Of a DNA stretch of 64,000 bases, positions 1 to 7,958 are shown one piece after another (within the stretch, counting starts at the first letter, position 1; each line of letters begins with the position of its first letter). The notes under the pieces were generated by a model, which did no database searches, was not told the origin of the DNA, and saw nothing but the letters and a program-made list of their open reading frames with translations. Made by a program: the position numbers and the translations under genes. Origin of the DNA: Flaviflagellibacter rhizophilus (GTDB lineage Bacteria > Pseudomonadota > Alphaproteobacteria > Rhizobiales > Methylopilaceae); contig NZ_JAXAFJ010000001.1 in the NCBI RefSeq assembly GCF_033898525.1, positions 558,001 through 622,000 on the forward strand, in the 5' to 3' direction.

Positions 1-644
1 CGAAGGCCATAGACCGGCTGACCTCCCACGGCGTTGATGTGATCAATCTCAGCCTGTCAGGCCCGCCGAACCGCCTCGTGCAGGAGGCTGTTACGAGTGC
101 GGTGGAGCGCGGCGTCATCATTGTTGCCGCGGCAGGGAATGACGGAGCTAAGGCGCCCCCATCCTACCCGGCAGCCTATGCCGATGTGCTTGCCGTGACC
201 GCCGTCGACGCCGAAAAGAACCTCTACCGCCGCGCCAGCACTGGCGACTACATCGACCTCGCGGCGCCGGGTGTCGGCATCTTCGGTGAATCGAAGGCGG
301 AAGGCCCGTCTCAGGGCACATCCCTGGCGACGCCTTTCGTCGCCGCCGCTGCGGCCGTCCTGAAGGCGTCCAACCCCGGCACCACGCCCCGGAATGCAGG
401 AGCCCGGCTCAAGGCCGGCGCATTCGATCTCGGACCTGTCGGTTATGACGAATTTTACGGCTGGGGTTTGGTGCAGACGGCTGGCCTGTGCGCCGATCCG
501 GGACTGATCGCCTCGCAGGGGGCACCTTCGAGCAGCGCAAGTGCCGGGAAACTGCCGGCCCTGGAAGGTCCAACCACTCTTGAGCAGGCCGGCGTTGCCT
601 CCGCCACGGCTGCCGAGGTGTCCCCGGCAGCCGGACAGAAGTAG
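1..644 (+). CDS. S8 (subtilisin-like) serine peptidase, C-terminal part
   Basis: The gene enters from the left edge and is read in frame from base 3. The visible part is the second half of a subtilase domain: an INLSLSG strand, the AAAGND segment holding the oxyanion-hole Asn, and the catalytic Ser in GTSLATP. The Asp and His of the triad would lie outside the window. After the domain, about 50 residues rich in Ser, Ala and Pro form a low-complexity tail with no recognised domain. The protein is probably exported, but its signal peptide cannot be seen. Substrate is unknown. The family call is firm; the role is not. Confidence 0.9.
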   Translation, partial: KAIDRLTSHGVDVINLSLSGPPNRLVQEAVTSAVERGVIIVAAAGNDGAKAPPSYPAAYADVLAVTAVDAEKNLYRRASTGDYIDLAAPGVGIFGESKAEGPSQGTSLATPFVAAAAAVLKASNPGTTPRNAGARLKAGAFDLGPVGYDEFYGWGLVQTAGLCADPGLIASQGAPSSSASAGKLPALEGPTTLEQAGVASATAAEVSPAAGQK

Positions 645-672
645 ACGGGAGGGGCTGCCCCCTTCCGGTAGG

Positions 673-1413
673 TCAGCCTTCGATGATCGTGACGACGGTG
701 TAGTTATCCGGCTTCACGATGACAATGCGGCCGTCGCTCAGAACGAAGTAACGATAGCCGCGATACTGCGGAACAATCGTCACGATTTCTGTCGGCAGCG
801 AGAGAAGCTCCACCGTACGCGGCACGGAAACGCCGACCGAGACGTTGAAGTCGACGTTCACGCGCCTGACATCGCGGGTGACGATCTTCGAGCGGATCTC
901 CGTGCGCTGGGTGCTGGACAGGTTGACCGACGTGGAGTTGCTGTCACGGCGGGTGCTGTCGGCACCTTCACGGGAGGAGCGATCCCGTTCGCCCTCGCCG
1001 GTCCGCTGACCGTCGCGGTTCGCGTCACGCTGGCCATCCGTGCTGCGCTCGCCGGCCGCACCTTCTCGTGCGGTACCGCTGCGGGGCTCGGACGCCGTGG
1101 ACGAACCGGAACCCGACGCTGCGGGTTCACGAGCCTTGCCCGGCTCCGTTGCGGAACCGGCAGCAGAGCCCGACCCTGAGGCCGTGCCGGACGTGGCACC
1201 CGAGCCGGTGGCCGAACCTGTGGCCGAGCCGGAACCCGTGGCTGAGCCCGCACCCGCGGCGGAGCCGGAACCGGTCGCTGAACCCGAACCCGTGGCCGAG
1301 CCGCTGCTCGCCGGAGGAATCCGCTCGGAGCCGCCTGACGTCTGGGCGCCCGCTATGCCTGCGCTCGCGAGAAGCGCGGCCAGTGCGACAGTCGAAAACA
1401 TGGAATTTTTCAT
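673..1413 (-). CDS. Secreted DUF1236 protein with Gly/Ser/Ala/Thr-rich linker
   Basis: This 246-residue protein starts with a clear signal peptide (about residues 1-23, ending in AGAQ). A low-complexity stretch of GSGSATGS-type units follows (about 37-92), then a charged Arg/Asp/Ser-rich segment. The C-terminal domain (about 170-246) matches DUF1236, common in Hyphomicrobiales periplasmic proteins. It shares motifs with the upstream protein at 1456-1761, such as P-x-TVEL and YRYxVxxGR. A textbook ribosome site, AGGAGGTGA, lies just before the ATG. The two genes are 42 nt apart on one strand and are probably an operon and a duplication. Function is unknown. Confidence 0.85.
   Translation of the reverse strand: MKNSMFSTVALAALLASAGIAGAQTSGGSERIPPASSGSATGSGSATGSGSAAGAGSATGSGSATGSATGSGATSGTASGSGSAAGSATEPGKAREPAASGSGSSTASEPRSGTAREGAAGERSTDGQRDANRDGQRTGEGERDRSSREGADSTRRDSNSTSVNLSSTQRTEIRSKIVTRDVRRVNVDFNVSVGVSVPRTVELLSLPTEIVTIVPQYRGYRYFVLSDGRIVIVKPDNYTVVTIIEG
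1138..1305 (-). repeat. Low-complexity GSGSATGS-type repeat tract
   Basis: About 56 codons encode imperfect units of Gly, Ser, Ala and Thr within the DUF1236 protein. It reads as a flexible linker between signal peptide and C-terminal domain. Such tracts change length easily by slippage. Confidence 0.7.
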
Positions 1414-1455
1414 TGCGTCACCTCCTGTACTTCCAGTGCGATTGTTCGGTGTGCG

Positions 1456-1761
1456 TCAGTCGATGATCTGAACGACCTTGCGGGTCTTCGGCTCGACGAG
1501 AACGGTACGGCCGTCGATGACCACGTAGCGGTAGTTCGAAGCCGACGGAACGCCCGTTACGGTGTGCAGCTCCACGGTCTCCGGAAGGACCGCGCCCACG
1601 CTCAGCCTTACATCGGCCGGCAGGGTAGCAGCAGTCGTCTTCTGCTTGACAACGTATTCGCGGATCTGGGTCTGCTCGACTGGCGACACGATCACGGTCT
1701 CGGCAAGTGCAGCAGTGGAAAAGAGGCCTGCGGCAGCGATGAGCAGAAGGGTCTTCTTCAT
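1456..1761 (-). CDS. Small secreted DUF1236 protein
   Basis: A 101-residue protein with a signal peptide (about 1-20, ending ALAE), followed directly by a DUF1236 domain without the low-complexity linker of its neighbour. The order is a charged segment, then LPETVELHTV, YRYVVIDGRTVLV, and a closing KVVQIID. The ribosome site AAGGAGATCACT precedes the ATG. It is the first gene of the DUF1236 pair. A periplasmic role is likely; no function is known to me. Confidence 0.85.
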   Translation of the reverse strand: MKKTLLLIAAAGLFSTAALAETVIVSPVEQTQIREYVVKQKTTAATLPADVRLSVGAVLPETVELHTVTGVPSASNYRYVVIDGRTVLVEPKTRKVVQIID

Positions 1762-1952
1762 AGTGATCTCCTTTTACGTCCCCCGCATCCAAGAACGAGC
1801 GTCGCGTTGCTTTATTCCCGGGCAATTGCGAAATCCGTAAGCAGCATGATCGAGAGAACGCACAGCCCTGCAGCAGTTCGGAGGTCGAAAAGCCCGCCGT
1901 CTGGCCTTCTGCGCCGGCGTGTGGGAAACAGCCGTCTCGCGAGAGGAAGACG

Positions 1953-2162
1953 ATGAGCTGGGATGTTGTGAATTTCGCGGTCGGCGCTTTGACGCTGATC
2001 GCGGGGCCTGCGCTTGGCTACTGGGTCGCCGGAAAGACGCGCAATCCGAGGACCGGGCTTGTGGTCGGCCTTCTCGCAACGCCCAAGATCCTGCTGGTCT
2101 CCTTCCTCCTCTGGACCTTCACAGGCATCCCCGACTACTGGGGCTTCATCGCGGAGCGCTGA
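1953..2162 (+). CDS. Small membrane protein of unknown function
   Basis: A 69-residue protein preceded by GAGAGGAAG at good spacing from the ATG. Two hydrophobic segments are visible, at about residues 5-25 and 38-58, separated by a short basic loop (KTRNPRT). I do not recognise the family. It stands alone between the divergent DUF1236 pair and the DUF2141 gene. The hydrophobic pattern and ribosome site support it as real. Confidence 0.6.
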   Translation: MSWDVVNFAVGALTLIAGPALGYWVAGKTRNPRTGLVVGLLATPKILLVSFLLWTFTGIPDYWGFIAER

Positions 2163-2309
2163 GAACCGGGATAAGCTTCGGGTAATCTGGAAGGTGTCGC
2201 AGGGTCAGGGGCGTTTTACTTCTTGGCGTCCCGTGATTCTCGACCTGCCGTAATTTTGACAGGCGCGTTCCGCACGGTGACCCGAACCTGATCTTTTTAC
2301 GAGGCTTCC

Positions 2310-2864
2310 ATGATCCCGGCCAAACATCTCCTGGCTACTTCCTTGATCCTCGCCGCAGGCGTGGTTTCAGCCCGTGCGGCCGAGGTCATCGTCCTGATCG
2401 ATGGCATCGACACAGGGCGCGGCACCGTCGCGGTGGCGATGTGCGACAAGGGTCCGCTGGATGAGTGCCGGCAATTCTCAGGCAAGACGAAGGCTACTGC
2501 GGAGACCCTCGGCTACCATTTCAGCAAGATCCCTGCCGGGAAATACGCGTTCGTCGCCACGCAAGACATTAATGAGAGCGGAGAAAACGAGCGGAACATG
2601 CTGGGAATGCCCAAGGAGCCCTTTGCCGTCGGCAGCCCCGAGACCAGCCTGATGCCGCCTCCCACGCATGAAACCATCGCATCCGAGATCGTCGAGGGGC
2701 GCAGCAATGTCGTCCGCATGACCCTGCGGACGATGACAGGCAGCCAGAAGAAAAAGGGCGTGCCGGTCAAGACGGTCGAAGAAGTTCCGTTGATCCCGGT
2801 CGATGCGTCCGCCGTGCCGCTTCCGGTCGCCGGCGGCAAGAAGCAGCCGGCGCCTGTGCGATGA
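2310..2864 (+). CDS. DUF2141 domain secreted protein
   Basis: A 184-residue protein with a signal peptide (about 1-23, ending ARAA). The DUF2141 pattern follows: a beta-rich domain with IPAGKYAFVATQDIN and a GMPKEPFAVGSPE segment. In the family this reads roughly as paGtYAv-hDeN then lGiPkEpyG-S. Residues from about 135 form a less conserved basic and Pro/Ala-rich tail. It is likely periplasmic or outer-membrane associated. It converges on the Rrf2 gene, with a short hairpin between them. Biochemical role unknown. Confidence 0.75.
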   Translation: MIPAKHLLATSLILAAGVVSARAAEVIVLIDGIDTGRGTVAVAMCDKGPLDECRQFSGKTKATAETLGYHFSKIPAGKYAFVATQDINESGENERNMLGMPKEPFAVGSPETSLMPPPTHETIASEIVEGRSNVVRMTLRTMTGSQKKKGVPVKTVEEVPLIPVDASAVPLPVAGGKKQPAPVR

Positions 2865-2874
2865 CGTTGCCTTA

Positions 2875-2890
2875 GCGCCCTCCGGGGCGC
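2875..2890. terminator. Short GC hairpin between convergent genes
   Basis: GCGCCC and GGGCGC form a 6-bp stem with a TCCG loop, in the 27-bp gap between the convergent DUF2141 and rrf2-family genes. There is no T tract on either strand, so intrinsic termination is uncertain. Confidence 0.35.
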
Positions 2891-2891
2891 C

Positions 2892-3341
2892 CTAGATCTC
2901 GTAGACGAACTCATCCATGGGATTGCGGCCGAAGCGCTCCATCTCGGCCAGGGTGCGCTTGTCCAGCACCTGCGCCAAAGCCTCACGCGCTTCAAGCATG
3001 AGCAGCCGCACCTTGCACTCGTCCTCGCTGACGCAATCCTGGCAGCGCGAGTAGAAGTTGCGGCTGACGCAGGGCACGGCCGCGAGTGGGCCATCGAGCG
3101 TGCGGATGATGTCGCCGACGATGATCTGGTCGGACGGACGCGCAAGCATGTAGCCGCCGCCGCGCCCGGGCTTGCTGGTCAGGAATTTGGCCTGCCGCAA
3201 TTCATTGAGGATCGCGTCGAGAAACTTCTTGGGAATGCCGTGCCTGGCGGCGATGTCGGCGATCAGCGCGGGCTTGCCCTGCGGCATGCCCGCGAGATGG
3301 GCCATGGCCTTGAGGCCGTATTTTGCTTTGGCTGTCAGCAT
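2892..3341 (-). CDS. Rrf2 family transcriptional regulator
   Basis: A 149-residue winged-helix regulator. The N-terminal half carries the Rrf2 helix-turn-helix and wing (KPALIADIAARHGIPKKF, then a GRGGGYMLAR wing). Four cysteines (C91, C100, C103, C109) are clustered in the second half. In IscR, NsrR and RirA, Cys residues in this region bind an Fe-S cluster. The spacing here (x8, x2, x5) differs from IscR, so cluster binding is inferred only. The target is not evident; no iron or sulfur genes adjoin it. Confidence 0.88.
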   Translation of the reverse strand: MLTAKAKYGLKAMAHLAGMPQGKPALIADIAARHGIPKKFLDAILNELRQAKFLTSKPGRGGGYMLARPSDQIIVGDIIRTLDGPLAAVPCVSRNFYSRCQDCVSEDECKVRLLMLEAREALAQVLDKRTLAEMERFGRNPMDEFVYEI

Positions 3342-3412
3342 CGCTTCCTACGCAGCTAATGGATGGACCGCCGCGAGACAAGCTCCTTCCCGAATTGCGG
3401 GGCAGGCGCTGG

Positions 3413-4189
3413 CTAGAAGATGAAATTGACCGAGGTCAGCAGCCAGCAGCCACGCGCCCATTCCACCCGCGCTCCATCCCCGTTCTCGTTGATCGAGCTC
3501 GTCCGGAACACAGGCGTGCCGGGCGAGAGCTGCAGCAGCGCCGCCTCCTCGGCCGTTGCGAAGCCGCCGCTGATGAGCGTTTCGAGGCGCCTGTATTTCT
3601 GAACGCCGTGGGCGAGATACGCATCGGTGACGGACTGACGCCGCAGGTAAGCGGGCTCGAAATTCGGCAGCAGCCGGGCCGGAAACAGCTTCGTGCTGGT
3701 GTAGATCGGTTGCCCGTCGGCGCAGCGCAGCCGTGAAAGGCGGATGACCGCCGTGCCGGGTTCGATGCAGAGCTGCCGGGCAATCTCGAGGTCGGCCGGC
3801 TCCTCGGCAAGGTGCAGCGTGCGCGTGGTCAGCACCTTGCCGTCGGCCTTGAGGCTTTCGGAAAAGCGGCTTCCATCCCGCACCATCAGCGTGGAGGGAA
3901 GGCTTCGCACGAAGACGCCCACGCCCTTGCGTGAGGTCAGGTGCCCTTCCTGCTGCAATTGCAGGAAGGCACGGCGCAGGGTGACGCGGGTGACGCCAAG
4001 TTTCTCAGCGATATGCACTTCGCCCGGAAGCTGCGCGCCGGGTTGCAGGTAGCCATTATCGATCAGCGTCAGCACGTAGTCGTAGATCTGCTGCCAGATC
4101 GGCGCGTCCGCCCGAGGGCGAAACACAAGGCCCTCGAAGCCGGAGATTGCGCCGCCGCCCGTGGGCTGCAGCCGGGTGCTCTTGTTCAC
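3413..4189 (-). CDS. phnF: PhnF-like GntR/HutC family regulator of phosphonate genes
   Basis: A 258-residue repressor-type protein. An N-terminal GntR winged helix (IWQQIYDYVL, then LPGEVHIAEKLGVTRVTLRRA) is followed by a UTRA effector domain, as in HutC-group proteins. I chose the GTG start at 4189 because phnM ends at 4195, only a few bases upstream, and the open frame further up runs inside phnM. It is the second gene of a phnM-phnF operon. Two identical sequences upstream of phnM match the HutC-type operator, which suggests it represses both divergent transcripts. The ligand is unknown. Confidence 0.82.
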   Translation of the reverse strand: MNKSTRLQPTGGGAISGFEGLVFRPRADAPIWQQIYDYVLTLIDNGYLQPGAQLPGEVHIAEKLGVTRVTLRRAFLQLQQEGHLTSRKGVGVFVRSLPSTLMVRDGSRFSESLKADGKVLTTRTLHLAEEPADLEIARQLCIEPGTAVIRLSRLRCADGQPIYTSTKLFPARLLPNFEPAYLRRQSVTDAYLAHGVQKYRRLETLISGGFATAEEAALLQLSPGTPVFRTSSINENGDGARVEWARGCWLLTSVNFIF

Positions 4190-4194
4190 GACCT

Positions 4195-5361
4195 CTACTC
4201 CGCAGCTGCGGCGAAAGCGCCGCCCGTCTGCTCGACCAGTGAACGCCGAGCATACACGATCTGGCCTGCGACCATTGTGAGGACGACCTGCGGATGCGCC
4301 GGATCGGATGCATCGACCAGCAGCAAATCGGCGCGGCGGCCGGGCTCCAGCACGCCCCGATCCGTCAATCCCGCCGCTTCCGCGGGATTGCGAGACACCA
4401 ATGGCCAGGCCTCGGCCAACCCGCCGGGCATCTCCGCCGCCAGCTTGAAGGCCGCGTGCAGAGGCGAAGGATAATGGTAATCGCTGGTCAGCACGGTGCA
4501 GAGGCCCTGCCGCACGGCCTGCGTGGCATCCAGCGCGCCATTGTGGCTGCCGCCGCGCACCACATTCGGTGCGCCGAGGATGACGTGTTCGCCGGCACTG
4601 CGCGCCTCCGCCGCCGTCTCCAGGTTCATCGGGAACTCCGAGGAGGTTGCGCCCAGCGCGCGAAAACGCTGCCGTTCCTCGGGCGAGCATTCGTCATGGG
4701 CGAGCAGCACATTGCCCCGTTCGGTCGCGCGAGCGGCCATGGTCGCAACCGCGGCATCCACTTCCTCGCGGCGGCTCCAGACGCGCTCGAGCAGGGCCAT
4801 GTAGTCCTCGCGGGACAGGCCGGACCGCTCTGCCATCTGCCCGATCTTGCGGGCGATATGGCCCTTCAGGACCGAGCCGGTCGTATGATCGTTGAAGGCC
4901 AGGATGGGCCGTGGCTCGGCATCGAGCCAGCCCGTCACCTCCTCCATCGCATCCAGCGCGAACGTCTCCCAGCGGATGTGGAGGCGCGTGTCGCAACCCA
5001 GCCGGGGGCGCAGGCGCGTCAGTTCTTCCAGCAGCCGCCGAGCCGCCTCGACGGAGCGCAGCCCCGGCTCCCAGGACACCGTCACGCCATGGAAGGCGGT
5101 GGTGATGCCGTTGGCCAGCATCTGCCGATCGGTGTCCAGCAGGGCCATGGCCGTGTCGAAGCGCACGCCCGGCCGGGGCATGATCTGGCGCTCGAAAGCA
5201 TCCCCATGCACGTCCACGATCCCCGGCAGCACCGACAAACCGGCGGCATCGATCACCGATGCGGCGATGTCCTGCACGTCCGCTGCTACCTGCGCACCGG
5301 TGATCGCGATGTCGCGCTGTTGTCCGTCAGCGCCCACCGCGCCCCTGATGATCCAGCTCAT
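4195..5361 (-). CDS. phnM: Alpha-D-ribose 1-methylphosphonate 5-triphosphate diphosphatase
   Basis: A 388-residue amidohydrolase-superfamily protein with the PhnM pattern: LPGIVDVHGDAFER (about 47-57), WETFALDA, AHDECSPEE, and SDYHYPSPLHAAF near the C-terminus. In the carbon-phosphorus lyase pathway PhnM removes pyrophosphate from ribose-1-phosphonate 5-triphosphate. None of the lyase core genes phnG-phnL is in the window, so they sit elsewhere or this PhnM acts in another route. It is divergent from phnD, and both promoters are probably controlled from 5434-5477. Confidence 0.9.
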   Translation of the reverse strand: MSWIIRGAVGADGQQRDIAITGAQVAADVQDIAASVIDAAGLSVLPGIVDVHGDAFERQIMPRPGVRFDTAMALLDTDRQMLANGITTAFHGVTVSWEPGLRSVEAARRLLEELTRLRPRLGCDTRLHIRWETFALDAMEEVTGWLDAEPRPILAFNDHTTGSVLKGHIARKIGQMAERSGLSREDYMALLERVWSRREEVDAAVATMAARATERGNVLLAHDECSPEERQRFRALGATSSEFPMNLETAAEARSAGEHVILGAPNVVRGGSHNGALDATQAVRQGLCTVLTSDYHYPSPLHAAFKLAAEMPGGLAEAWPLVSRNPAEAAGLTDRGVLEPGRRADLLLVDASDPAHPQVVLTMVAGQIVYARRSLVEQTGGAFAAAAE

Positions 5362-5433
5362 GCATGCCCCCTCTTACGTTGTGGTCCTCAGGGGGCTCCT
5401 TAAGCCCGGCTGATGTCACGCACGCGTCACTTG

Positions 5434-5445
5434 CTGTCTATACAG
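5434..5445. promoter_or_regulatory. Putative PhnF (HutC-type) operator 1
   Basis: CTGTCTATACAG, with GTCTATAC at its core, fits the GTNTANAC operator pattern described for HutC-group GntR regulators. It lies in the divergent phnM/phnD gap. An identical copy lies 32 bp further on. Confidence 0.65.
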
Positions 5446-5465
5446 AAAAGCAGGTCACAAGGTTC

Positions 5466-5477
5466 CTGTCTATACAG
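5466..5477. promoter_or_regulatory. Putative PhnF (HutC-type) operator 2
   Basis: An exact copy of CTGTCTATACAG, 32 bp from the first (about three helical turns, so on the same DNA face). It ends 13 nt before the phnD start codon, where a bound repressor would block transcription or its start. Confidence 0.65.
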
Positions 5478-5490
5478 CAAAGGCTGACAG

Positions 5491-6348
5491 ATGATCCGCA
5501 CACTCGCTTCGGCGCTCGCCATTTCGCTCACCATGCTCCTTCCCGCCGCAGCCGAGCCCGTGCGGTTCGCCGTGACCGACGTGGAAGGCCTCGAAGCTCT
5601 CCAGCAGGAGTTCGGCGGCTTCCAGAAGTCGCTCCGGGAGATCACCGGCCTCGACATCCAGCTCATCCCCGTCAGCTCGCGCACCGCGGCCGTCGAAGCG
5701 ATGAACTCGGGGCAGGTGGAACTGGTCCTCACCGGCCCGGCCGAATACGTCATCATGAAAGAGCTGAGCCAGCCGCGCATCGTGGTGGCCTGGCAGCGCC
5801 CGGACTACTTCGCTCAGATCGCCGTGCTGGCGAACGGGCCGATCAAGTCGCTGGACGACATGAAGGGCAAGAAGATCGCCTTCGGCTCCGTGGGCTCGAC
5901 CTCGCAGCATCTCGGACCGGCGCAGGCCCTGGCCGATCACGGCCTGAACTATGACAAGGACTACCAGTCCGTCATCATCTCCCGGAACGTTGCCGCCGAG
6001 GCCCTCATCCGCGGCGACATCGCCGCCATCGGACTGAACTTCGGCCACCTCAACTCGATCCGCGCCGCGTTCCCCGATGCGGGCTTCACCGTGCTGGCCC
6101 GCGGCCGCGACCTGCCCAACGACATCCTCGTTGCCCGCAAGGACATCCCCGAAGAGGTCTTCACCAAGGTGCGCGACGCCTTCGTGAAGCATGGCCCGGA
6201 CCTGATGAAGTCCGTGCTGACGGGCGACGACAACAAGAAGTTCAAGGGCGGCGTGTTCCTGACCGACATCAAGGACAGCGACTACGACTATGTCCGCTCG
6301 ATGTACCGCACCATCGGCGTCGACACCTTCAACAAGTTCATGGACTGA
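5491..6348 (+). CDS. phnD: Phosphonate ABC transporter substrate-binding protein
   Basis: A 285-residue periplasmic binding protein with a signal peptide (about 1-21, LLPAAAEP). The PhnD family pattern follows: FAVTDVEGLEALQQEF, a VLTGPAEYVIM segment, and KKIAFGSVGSTSQHLGP, the ligand-loop region. It leads the phnDCE uptake operon. The family binds phosphonates, phosphite or phosphate esters; the exact ligand cannot be read from sequence. Confidence 0.88.
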   Translation: MIRTLASALAISLTMLLPAAAEPVRFAVTDVEGLEALQQEFGGFQKSLREITGLDIQLIPVSSRTAAVEAMNSGQVELVLTGPAEYVIMKELSQPRIVVAWQRPDYFAQIAVLANGPIKSLDDMKGKKIAFGSVGSTSQHLGPAQALADHGLNYDKDYQSVIISRNVAAEALIRGDIAAIGLNFGHLNSIRAAFPDAGFTVLARGRDLPNDILVARKDIPEEVFTKVRDAFVKHGPDLMKSVLTGDDNKKFKGGVFLTDIKDSDYDYVRSMYRTIGVDTFNKFMD

Positions 6349-6421
6349 CGCGACCCGCCGGGCGGCGGCAAATCTGCCCGGCACCGCGCCTTCGGACCCA
6401 TTCGCGAGACCGCACCGGCAC

Positions 6422-7171
6422 ATGCAAGACATCATCCGCACACGCGACCTCGCGAAGAGCTACGCCAATGGCCATCCCGTTTTCAGCGGGGTGGCAATCG
6501 ACATTCGCTCCGACGAGCGCGTCGCACTGATCGGTTCCAACGGGGCAGGCAAGTCCACGCTGCTGAAATGCCTGATCGGCCTGCTGCCCTCCAGCACGGG
6601 CGAAATCGCCACGCTTGGCGAGACCTTCACCGCCACCCCCACGGCCGCGCAGCTCAACCGCCTGCGGCGTCAGATCGGCTTCGTGTTCCAGAACCACGGG
6701 CTGGTGAGCCGCCAGTCGGTGCTCACCAATGTCATCCAGGGCAAGCTCGGGCTTCCCGGCAGCTGGCGCGCATGGCATCATTCCACCGCCCGCCGCCAGT
6801 GGCGCGAGGAGGCGATGGATGTGCTCTCGGAGGTGCGGCTGGCTGACAAGGCCGCCTCGCGCGCCGACCAGCTGTCCGGCGGCCAAGCTCAGCGCGTTGC
6901 CATCGCCCGCGCCCTGATCCGCAAGCCCAAGCTCCTCATCGCCGACGAGCCCGCCGCCAGCCTCGACCCGGCGACGGGTCGCGACGTCATGCAGATCTTC
7001 TCCGATCTGGCGCACGAGCACGGCATCACGCTGGTCTACACCACGCACGATATGGACCACGCGCTGAACTATTCAGACCGCGTCATCGCGCTGAAATCCG
7101 GCGGGGTGTTCTTCGACCAGCCCACCTCAACGCTCACGCGGGACGATCTGCGCCATGTCTTCCATAGCTGA
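6422..7171 (+). CDS. phnC: Phosphonate ABC transporter ATP-binding protein
   Basis: A 249-residue ATPase with Walker A GSNGAGKS (38-45), signature LSGGQAQR (151-158), Walker B LLIADEP (171-177) and the switch His in YTTHDMDH. The open frame reaches further upstream, but the extra 44 residues are unlike the family. The ATG at 6422 opens directly into IIRTRDLAKSY, the normal PhnC start. It overlaps phnE by 17 bp. Confidence 0.9.
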   Translation: MQDIIRTRDLAKSYANGHPVFSGVAIDIRSDERVALIGSNGAGKSTLLKCLIGLLPSSTGEIATLGETFTATPTAAQLNRLRRQIGFVFQNHGLVSRQSVLTNVIQGKLGLPGSWRAWHHSTARRQWREEAMDVLSEVRLADKAASRADQLSGGQAQRVAIARALIRKPKLLIADEPAASLDPATGRDVMQIFSDLAHEHGITLVYTTHDMDHALNYSDRVIALKSGGVFFDQPTSTLTRDDLRHVFHS

Positions 7172-7958
7172 GCGCCTGCCGCCCTCGCGGCTGCCCCGCA
7201 TCTCGCCGATCACCTTCACGCTGACGGTGGCGGCGGTGGCGCTCGTCATCGCCAGCATCGGCGAAGTTGCGCCCACGCCGGCACAGCTCGTCGACGGCGC
7301 ACCTCGCATGGGCAACCTGCTCTCGCGCATGCTCCCGCCGAGCACTGATCCGGCCTTCCTCAGCCGCATGGGCTGGCGCATCGTCGAGACCTTCCAGATC
7401 GCACTGGTCGGCACCGTGTTCGGCGTCCTTCTCAGCCTGCCCTTCGCATGGATGTCCGCCAAGGGCATCACCCCCATCGGGCCCTTCCGGCACCTCTTCA
7501 AGGCCACCATCTCGCTGTTCCGCACCGTGCCCGATCTTGTCTGGGCGCTGCTCTTCGTCTCCACCCTCGGTCTCGGCGCGGTGGCCGGCACGATGACCAT
7601 CGTGGTCGACACCATCGGCTTTTGCGGGCGGTTCTTCGGCGAGGCGATGGAGAACGCCGACAAGAAGTCCCAGGAGGCCCTGCGAGCCATCGGAGCCAGC
7701 CGGTTCTCTGTCCTGCTCGGCGCCGTCGTCCCTGACGCCATGCCGTCCATGATCAACACCAGCCTGTTCGCACTGGAAAAAGCGGTGCGATCCTCTGTGG
7801 TGCTCGGACTTGTCGGTGCGGGCGGCATCGGGCAGGAACTGAAGGTCGCGTTCGACCTGTTCCAGTACCGCAATGCCTCGGCCATCATCCTGGCCATCTT
7901 CCTGATCGTACTGGCGATGGAATTCGTTTCGGATCGCTTACGCGCGCGGTTCCAGTAG
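7155..7958 (+). CDS. phnE: Phosphonate ABC transporter permease
   Basis: A 267-residue inner-membrane permease with about six hydrophobic segments. The binding-protein-dependent transport loop is visible around EALRAIGASRFSVLLGAVVP, where the EAA motif meets PhnC. Only one permease gene is present, so it should act as a homodimer; some phn loci have two. It ends the phnDCE operon. Confidence 0.88.
   Translation: MSSIAERLPPSRLPRISPITFTLTVAAVALVIASIGEVAPTPAQLVDGAPRMGNLLSRMLPPSTDPAFLSRMGWRIVETFQIALVGTVFGVLLSLPFAWMSAKGITPIGPFRHLFKATISLFRTVPDLVWALLFVSTLGLGAVAGTMTIVVDTIGFCGRFFGEAMENADKKSQEALRAIGASRFSVLLGAVVPDAMPSMINTSLFALEKAVRSSVVLGLVGAGGIGQELKVAFDLFQYRNASAIILAIFLIVLAMEFVSDRLRARFQ

Noticed and set aside
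3413..4690. 425-codon extended form of phnF
   Set aside because: The first 167 codons lie inside phnM on the same strand and have no homology-like content; the GTG at 4189 gives the normal protein.
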